Shown in pieces: positions 57,042 to 64,000 of a DNA stretch of 64,000 bases. The DNA lies in the NCBI GenBank assembly GCA_015680685.1, contig MNCI01015796.1:572094-636093 (forward strand), read 5' to 3'. Position numbers and translations under genes: made by a program. How positions within the stretch are numbered: the stretch's first letter is position 1; every line of letters begins with the position of its first letter. A model generated the notes under the pieces. It made no database searches, was not told the origin of the DNA, and saw nothing but the letters and a program-made list of their open reading frames with translations. The DNA is from Gnetum montanum (lineage: Eukaryota > Streptophyta > Gnetopsida > Gnetales > Gnetaceae).

Positions 57042-58648
57042 TGAAACACCGTGAAAATTTTGAATCAGCCTTAGGTGAAGATTCACGATTCAGACAAAGG
57101 TTCGTGACAGAATTCCGGGAGGTAGAACGAAGCAAAGAAAGGCAAAACGGCACTCGGCATCAAGTTTCCAAAGTTCCTTATAGATTTCAATTTTACTGTG
57201 TTTTCTGTCTTTACGCTACATCACGCAACATAGCGTAATGATGCTTAGTGTAATTCTGCTTAACACAGTCTGACATCAGAAGGTGACTTACTTCAACAGA
57301 TTTGGTGAAGTTTAAGGCCTAAGCAGCGTAATATGCGACTTCTTGCATATCCGGCTAACTCTTTCGTCCGGGGTCAGGTTTACACTCTATTACGCAAGAC
57401 AGCGTAATGAGCTTCAAAAAAAAAGTCAAAAGAAAAGTCCAACGGAAGCGCAACAGATCGGCCCCTTTCTTTTTGCAGATTGATCGCCTTACGCTCGTTA
57501 CGCTACGCAGCGTACATAAGTGTAATATATTGTCGAGTTGATCATGTTTTATGCTTCACTACACTTTGCTGCGTAAATGAGCGTAAAACAGCCTGACTCA
57601 ATATTTCCATGCTTTGTTACGCTCTTCCACGTGACGTAGCGTAAACAAGTGAAATACAGCATAAAGCCAGCTAAAGCAATTACGCATTTGCTATCCATAC
57701 GCGCAATACGCCGATAAGCGTATTTGTGCGTAATCATGGAGCAGCTTCAGCAAAGTTTTGACAGCGTATGTCGCAATGTGACGTGACATAGCCAGTTCGT
57801 CAAGACAATGGCATCCGAAAACTTCGGGACACGTGTCATCAAGGCCGTGCCTTTTCCGTATGTTATAAATACCCCAGTCGGTGAAGAAAAGAAGGACCTT
57901 TTTTCAGCACATTTTTGAGAGAAGGACAACAGCTGACATCTTGAACTTTTTGGCAGTTATCATCCTTGAGCAGAAACAAGAGACATTCTTGGAGCGTTTC
58001 GGCAGCAAGAGCGATCACCCCCTTTTGGCGAAGATACAGTTCTCCCATTGGTGATCCTTGGCAGTTTTGAGCAGAGACTATCCAAAGTAAAGAAGATAGA
58101 TCAGAGATCGCGAGATCATCTGGTGAGGTTGGCAAGATCTATTGGCCAGACACAGTTGGTTAATAGGCATTCGAGCTTGACCTTCCTTGCACTCCATCTT
58201 TGGCTTTTGAGGTAGACCGAGCTTTATTCTACACTCCTTGTTAAACAGTTTTCTTATTATTTTGTGTATGTTTCCACACAAGATAATCGGGATCTTCCCA
58301 TTGTAACTTTGTATACAAAATACTCGTCTCTTTCGGGTCAAAGTATAGATCTTGAAATCACGCATTTCTCTTAGATCTGATTCCCTTTGTCGCGTTAACG
58401 TTGTCATTATTGCAATTTATTTACATCATTTTCCTCTCCTTTCACGATTTATCGAATCAGATCGTTCCATGAAACATCTACAATCTTCATCGATTCACTG
58501 ATTTAGTAAGTCCCTGTCTGATCGACAAGACCGTTCAGGGCACTACGGATTCGTTTTCTCCAGCACAGCCCTCGCACGGATCCATGGTTAAGACTGTGTA
58601 CATGGATTTTGTTTGGTATTCCAGCTGCCGACATTTTCCGTCGTTACA
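57042..58648 (+). repeat. E1 3' LTR
   Basis: 1607 bp, TG...CA. It keeps TATAAATA at 57864-57871. Inverted TTACGC/GCGTAA motifs are at about 57210-57730. It is followed by AAACC (58649-58653). Confidence 0.9.
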
Positions 58649-58653
58649 AAACC

Positions 58654-60097
58654 TTTTCTATAACCTCCAAACATGGTGAGTAAAGCTTGAATTTGATGAT
58701 AAACATGAACTGAGCCTTGAACATAACTTTTATGTGCAAAATACACAAAACCATCACTAACATATGTAAATTATTAAAAACACATTAAAATAAGTTTAGA
58801 TGCTTGTAGAAACATGAGAAAAATATGAGAAAGGACTCTCATAAGATAAAGAAGCACATGTAAAGAGATTTATATGGTTTTATAGTAACTAACATGAAAT
58901 GGGTTGAAACCCATAAACATGAACATGAAAAGAGAGATAAATTTCCTTAAACTTGTAATTGGGGAGTGAATCCCTTGAATTAAAACATAAAACCACTTCC
59001 AAACTTTAAAATCTTTACTAGAATCTTGAAGAAACATACATTTAACTTTAGAAAATTAAGAAAACTTAAAATTGAAACATGCATGTAAGAAACATGTGAG
59101 AATGGATGAAATTGTAAGAAACTATGAAAGAAAAACTTGCAAGAACTTGGAAGAAGAACCTATAAGAAGAGATTCACTCCTTAAATTAAGAGGATAATCT
59201 GAAAGAATGAAAGAAAAGAGAAAAGGAAAAGTTAAGAGATCTTTCCCAAGCACATAAAGCTTGCATAAGAATACTTAAGAATTGAAGGGAGAGCTTCTAT
59301 GATGAGGACATCATCCAACCCTAAGATGTCAATCCTTATTTGTATTATGTTTGATGTTTGTCTATGTGTCTTGTGTATTTTTGGCATGTTCTCCATGTTT
59401 GGAGTAGGTTTTGAGAATAATGAGAGCTCATATAAGAAGTTCAAACTTCATATTAGACATCTAGTTCTTTTGTGGGTAGTCTAGAAAGACATCTTCTAAT
59501 GCTGGAAGATGCCTTCCATAGGATAAAATTCATCTTTTAATTTGGTAAGAAATTTTTTGGAAGTTCTTGGGAACTCTAAAAAGACATCTTTCTTATCACA
59601 AAAATGTCTTCTGTACTTGCCTGTCTCTTGGGCAAGACATCTTCCTTAGTGAAAAGATATGTTTTTGTGCATGATGTCTTCTCAAAAAAGATGTCTTCCA
59701 TGATCCAAAAACATCTTCTTGAGTATAAGTGATGACCATAATTTTGTAATTTGGGCAAGTCACTCTAAAAGTTATAAATAGGCATCAAGGTGTTCCATTA
59801 TGTGTCTAAGAGAGATTCATAATAAGAGGGACTAGAGAGAAGAGAGGAGTAAAGGAAAAAGTAAAGGAGAATATCATCTTGAGCAATCCTTATAAGGATC
59901 CTAGCCATTTTATGTGTGTATGTGGTTGTAAGGGGATCTTGAGCCCTTTTCTATCCTTGGAAACTTTGCTTCTAGCATCTTGTATTTCATTTTTCTTGCA
60001 AGCAAGAATAAAGAGTTATGTTATTTTCTTATTTTCAAGTATGAAAATTTGTAGGACTTGGCTTCAATTTTGAGTTGTTAAGGCTTGGTCCTCACCA
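58654..60097 (+). repeat. Probable 5' LTR of the chromovirus-like element
   Basis: It ends CTCACCA before the PBS. TATAAATA is at 59774-59781 and AATAAA at 60008-60013, in plausible promoter and poly(A) positions. The right boundary is clear; the left is not, because E1 inserted at 58649. A repeated AAGACATCTT motif and its inverse are at 59480-59720. Confidence 0.55.
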
Positions 60098-60098
60098 T

Positions 60099-60116
60099 AT
60101 TAGTATTAGAGACAAG
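60099..60116 (+). promoter_or_regulatory. Primer binding site (tRNA-Met-like)
   Basis: ATTAGTATTAGAGACAAG resembles TGGTATCAGAGCCAAG, the usual chromovirus site, with C-to-T/A changes. Confidence 0.6.
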
Positions 60117-60580
60117 TTTTGAAGATAACAAATTCAAGGGGAGGAATCCTCTACATCAACTCACAAGAAAATCACTCATTTCTAGCTTTATTTTAGTTTG
60201 AAATTTTGTTGATGCTATTTCCATGCTCAATTAGGATTTGATTAACCTCCTTTTGGATAATCAATTAAATTGGATATTGAAAATTTTTATTATTTGAGAT
60301 ATTCATCAGCGTTGTTTAGTTAGGATTTATGGGAATTTTATGAATCCTATTTTGGGTTCTCATATATCTTGTTACAAAGTTGACCCCAATTTGTTGAAAC
60401 AAGGATAAAATGATGATGATGGTGATCTATCTTGTTGCATCTAAGTGGATACTCCAATTTTAGTTGTGGGCACTCTTAATTCTTTTAAAACTTCTTATGG
60501 GTATTTGTACAATTTTAATTTTAATTTTATTTAATCATGACATCTAAAAAAAGAAATCAATTTATAGCTTATCCAAGGAC

Positions 60581-61780
60581 ATGGAAGACTTGATTGATGC
60601 ACTCAAAATTCTAGTGGAAAGAATTGAAAAATTTGAAGAGAAGAAAGATCATCCTTCATCACCAAGGGCTTCTAGGAAAAATGTCAACTTAAAATTTTCT
60701 TCACCAAGGGCTTCTTCAACAAGGCAACCATCCATGGTAGAACTTGAAGATGACATTTCTTTTAATGATGAATACATTGGAAAAGATGAGGAATATGAGG
60801 AAAACCCTCATTCTCCAATTGTTGAGTCAAGATCATATAGGTCCAAATTTTCAAGAGTAAGGAACAATGGATCTACTATAGGATCTTAAGGGAATCCTAA
60901 GGAGGAAATGAAGATCACTCTTGGAAAGTCTTTTAAAAATGCCTTTAGAATGCTTCATGTGAAAGTGAAGACCTTTAATGAAATGGAGGGTACTCAATAT
61001 CTTCTTCCTAGCGAAAGATTTTGAACAAGTACTTTGAACTTAAGGATGTAGAAGACCATCAAAAAGTATCATATGCTAAAATCAAACTTGAGAGTATGAC
61101 ACAAATTTGATGGGAGAAATAGATCCATGCTTATCTTGTAAGTAATGATACTCTTATCAATTATTGGTCACTTATGCAATTCATGCATCAATAAGAATTT
61201 AAGAAGACTCATGATAGACAAGAGGTAATCCAAAGATTGAAATACCTAAGGCAAGATAATAAGAGTGTGAAAGACTTCTACATGGATTTTTGCAAAGCCT
61301 TCTAATAAGAAAAAGTTCATTGGGATAATTATGAGTAAGAATCCAATTTTCAAGGAGGATTAAAGAGGAAATACTAATAAGAGATAACATTCTTTGAGCA
61401 CAAACATTGAATGATACTTTTGAATTGACTCTTAAAGCTGAGAAGAAACTTTAAGGCTTCATTAGAGATCCCAACTCTTCTAATGGATAGGACTCCAAAG
61501 TTTCTAAATATGAGAAAAGAGTAAAGAAGAAGGAAAATGCTAAAGAAGAAACCAATGTGAAGAGGAAGAAGTCTAAGGAGGGCCAGGATTCTTAGAAGGA
61601 CTATTTCAAGAAAGGAAAGGATCAAGGGAATAACTATGCTTTGAAACTTCAATGCTTTAATTCTGGTGAGATGGGACATAAGTAATGGTAATGCAAGAAG
61701 CCAAGGATTTTCAAGAGTAAGGAACTCCAAATATTAGAGAAGGGAGAGTCTTCCAATGAAGGAAATTTACATGTTTCTAA
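60581..61780 (+). pseudogene. Chromovirus-like gag
   Basis: MEDLIDALKILVERIEKFEEKK opens a 102-codon frame that is Ser/Glu-rich. Downstream frames carry HAYLVSNDTLINYWSLMQF, LKYLRQDNKSVKDFY and, near 61650, CFNSGEMGHK with a trailing Cys: a zinc knuckle whose second Cys is Ser. Stops are frequent. Confidence 0.6.
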
Positions 61781-61909
61781 GATTAAAGACATAACTAAAA
61801 TAAAATTCTTGCACTTTTATGGGAACTATGAATATCAATGAAGATCATATAAGGATGATTCTCTTTAGGATTGGGAATAGGTATCTTGATAGTAGCAACT
61901 AAATATACA

Positions 61910-63685
61910 TTTTAATTGATGGTGGTACCCAAGAAAATATGGAGGCTTTTGATAAGCTTGGCTTGAAGACATGTCCATACCCCATGCCCTATAGAGTTCA
62001 TGGGTTTTCTAAAGATCATTTTAGAAAAGTGAAGGAGGGATGTTTTTTATCTTTAAATATTGGTCCCTTTAAAGATAAAGTACATTGTGATGTTCTTCTA
62101 ATTGATTGTGCTAATGTCATTATTGGGAAGACCTTGGAACTTTGATAACAAGGCTTCATTTGATAGAGTAAGAAATGTTTCATTAGTACCAAGGGAAGAT
62201 GAGATATATGACTTAATCCCTATGATTTGATAATGGTACAAGAAAAATGCCCCTACAAATGCTACATTGATCTTGCTAAGTAACCAAGAATATCTTCAAG
62301 CATATGAAAAAGTTTAGCATGGTTTTGTTATTATGTCTAGAGTTGTAATAAGTGAGGAGGAGCCTCCAAATGAACTTCCTCTAGCGGTGAAATCCTTGAC
62401 ATTGAAATTTACTAATGTCTTTAAGGGAAAGTTGGAAGGGATTCCTCTAATGAGATCCATTCAACCCCAAATTGACTTCATGCTTAGATCTATCATTCTA
62501 AATGATATGGCTTACTATATAACTTCACATTAGAGGAAGGAGTTGCACAAGAAAGTTAATTACTCTGTAATGACTTCATTAAGGAATTCATTTCTCTTTG
62601 TGTTGTTCTAGCTGTACTTGTTCCTAAAAAAGATACATATGAGATGAGAATGTGCATAGATTCTAGGGATGTTAATAGGATTACCATCAGTTATAGGTTT
62701 CCTATTCATAGAATGGATGACATTATTGATGTACTTGCTAATGTTGAAATTTTCTCCAAGATTGATTTAAAGAATGGCTATCATCAAATTTATATTGACT
62801 AAAAATTGAATGGAAAAAATCTTTAAGATATCATATGCTTTGTATGAATGCATAGTTGTACCTTTTGGCTAGCCAATGGTACAACTTTCATGAAGCATAT
62901 GCATGAGGTTCTAGGGGATCTTATTGGTAAATATTATTTTTTTTTAATTTGATGATATTATTGTATATAGTTCTAATAAATAAGAATATGTGAAACACTT
63001 AATATTGGTATGATCAAATTTGCTTCAGGTTAAGTTACTGATCAATGATAAGAAATGCCACTTTATGAATAAGGAAATTGTGTACATAGGTCATGTTGTC
63101 TTCAAGAACTAGGTCAAGATGGAGTCAAGCAAGATCAAGATAATCAAGGGGTGGTCTTCACCTAAAGATGTGAGAGAGGAGAGATCTTTTCTTGGTTTCG
63201 CTAGTTTTTATAGGAGGTTTATTAGAAATTTTAGTTCTATTACATGACCTATACTTGCTTGTTTGAAGAAAATGTAGATTTTGAATGGGATGATGAGAAG
63301 AAAAAGTCATTTCATGCTTTGAAGACAAACATTTATTATTCTCTAGTGTTGGCTATTCTAAAGTTTTCCAAGATTTTTGAAATGGAGGTGGTTGCAAGTG
63401 GTTTGTAGTTGGAAGGGTGCTATCCTAAGAAGGTAAGCCCATTGTATTTTACTCTAAAATATTGAATGAGTCTAGGTAGTATTATAGTGTCTATGAAAAA
63501 GAGTTGTATGCTATACTTCAAGCTATAAAACAATAGAGGTATTATTTGTTAAGAAGTAAATTTTTGTTATTGACTAATCATGAGGCATTGAAATTCTTGA
63601 ATTTCCAAAAGAAGTTGAGTGCTAGGCATATGAAATGGGTGGAGCAACTCCAAGAATCCTACTTTGTGATCAACTTGTAAAACAT
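61910..63685 (+). pseudogene. Chromovirus-like protease, RT and RNase H
   Basis: Protease: LIDGGTQENMEAFDKLGLK (61915) with D-G-G and CDVLLIDCANVIIGKTLEL (62088). RT: MRMCIDSRDVNRITISYRFP (62645), MDDIIDVLANVEIFSKIDL (62715), FDDIIVYSSNK (62950), then FLGFASFYRRFIRNFS (63195). RNase H end: FLLLTNHEALKFLNFQKK (63560) and ARHMKWVEQLQE (63620). It stops after YFVINL at about 63680; no integrase follows. Many stops and frameshifts. Confidence 0.75.
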
Positions 63686-63690
63686 GGCAT

Positions 63691-63807
63691 CATAAATTTG
63701 AACATTGCCAGCAATCCACAATAGAAAATGCATTACTAAGGGCCAAACCATGGTATTGGCATGGAATGCCAGAGCGTTTGACTAGGTGCATGCTTAATGA
63801 AGAGGGT
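63691..63807. other. Short spacer, nothing recognised
   Basis: It joins the truncated chromovirus-like element to the inverted Athila LTR. No gene or repeat match within the window. Confidence 0.4.
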
Positions 63808-64000
63808 TGATAAGTGGCGAGGTATCCCTACACTCAACCATACAAATACGAGCGTGCACGCGCGATCCGGTCGAACTCCACAGACTAAATGCCTTAACAC
63901 CACAAGAAACACTTGGGGTTAATCGTTCGTTGTCTTCCCAGGCTTGCTTGTAAGTGTCACGGTGTATGGTTAAGCAAGTCTGAGGTATGTGATTTTTTTG
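63808..64000 (-). repeat. Athila-family LTR end, inverse orientation
   Basis: Starting TGATAAGTGGCGAGGTATCC, it is the reverse complement of the last ~190 bases of the Athila LTRs (compare 10113-10304), with clear divergence. The LTR continues beyond the window. Confidence 0.85.

Larger units (their letters stand above)
21920..58648 (+). mobile_element. E1: giant Tat-lineage LTR retrotransposon with nested insertions
   Basis: E1 spans 36.7 kb between LTRs of 1604 and 1607 bp flanked by AAACC. Removing nested N (25160-42941) and the solo LTR (47077-48576), with one copy of each 5-bp target duplication, leaves about 17.4 kb. Order: 5' LTR, PBS, gag-protease (23746-25159 and 42942-45312), TAAACT cassettes, antisense eight-exon gene (45850-51374), RT-RNase H-archaeal-type RNase H-integrase (51867-55333), cassettes, polypurine tract, 3' LTR. 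The second RNase H and the large size place it in the Tat (Tat/Ogre) lineage. Pol is physically split by the antisense gene. Many stops show it is no longer autonomous. Confidence 0.9.
58654..63690 (+). mobile_element. Chromovirus-like Ty3/gypsy element, heavily decayed
   Basis: Plus-strand relic with an LTR ending near 60097, a tRNA-Met-like PBS, gag (60581), protease (61920) and RT-RNase H to about 63680. Integrase and 3' LTR are absent; the sequence breaks off after the RNase H end. The A/T-rich base composition differs from E1 and N. Confidence 0.7.

Overview
The window is plant nuclear DNA, almost certainly from a seed plant with a large, repeat-rich genome. It holds a plant L1-type LINE, four Ty3/gypsy LTR retrotransposons from the Athila, Tat and chromovirus lineages, a C2H2 zinc-finger pseudogene of the plant (Q)ALGGH type, and short GT-AG introns. 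No intact single-copy host gene, rRNA, tRNA or CRISPR array was recognised. The species cannot be told from the sequence.

Layout. (1) 1-4227: a decayed LINE on the minus strand (ORF1, endonuclease, reverse transcriptase). (2) About 3630-9577, resuming at 19336-19857: a composite unit of about 2.6 kb, made of antisense LINE ORF1, spacer and zinc-finger pseudogene, present in two and a half copies. (3) 9577-19334: an Athila-type element with 728-bp LTR blocks, placed in the third copy of that unit. (4) 19860-21060: a minus-strand gypsy RNase H/integrase relic. (5) 21920-58648: a 36.7-kb Tat-type element, here called E1, with 1.6-kb LTRs and the 5-bp target duplication AAACC. (6) 25160-42941: a second Tat-type element, N, 17.8 kb, nested in the gag of E1 with target duplication GTATC. 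(7) 47077-48576: a solo LTR related to E1, with duplication CTCGA. (8) 58654-63690: a decayed chromovirus-like element on the plus strand. (9) 63808-64000: an Athila-family LTR end in inverse orientation that runs off the window.

The main discovery concerns E1 and N. Both split pol: gag-protease ends about 6 kb before reverse transcriptase. That gap is filled by a long gene on the opposite strand. In both elements I can build the same eight-exon, seven-intron model with identical intron phases (2,2,1,1,1,1,0), giving 3231 nt in N and 3252 nt in E1. Exon 2 resembles a NIF/FCP1-type HAD phosphatase whose catalytic acidic residues are lost; exon 7 is coiled-coil-like; exon 8 is a short, mostly acidic tail. 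A TATA box lies upstream on the antisense strand. The solo LTR sits inside exon 6 of the E1 copy, and removing it with one target copy restores the reading frame exactly.

Two non-coding signals accompany this gene. One is a degenerate cassette centred on TAAACT, clustered at the ends of the gag-pro, antisense and pol units. The other is a palindrome, GCGTATACGC, arrayed in the LTRs, leader and antisense intron 1 of N. E1-family LTRs carry related TTACGC/GCGTAA inverted repeats, including six tandem 49-bp hairpin units in the solo LTR. All coding regions carry stops or frameshifts, so every element here looks inactive. An 839-N gap removes most of the RT of N, and two single-N joins are flanked by 44-bp duplications that look like assembly artefacts.
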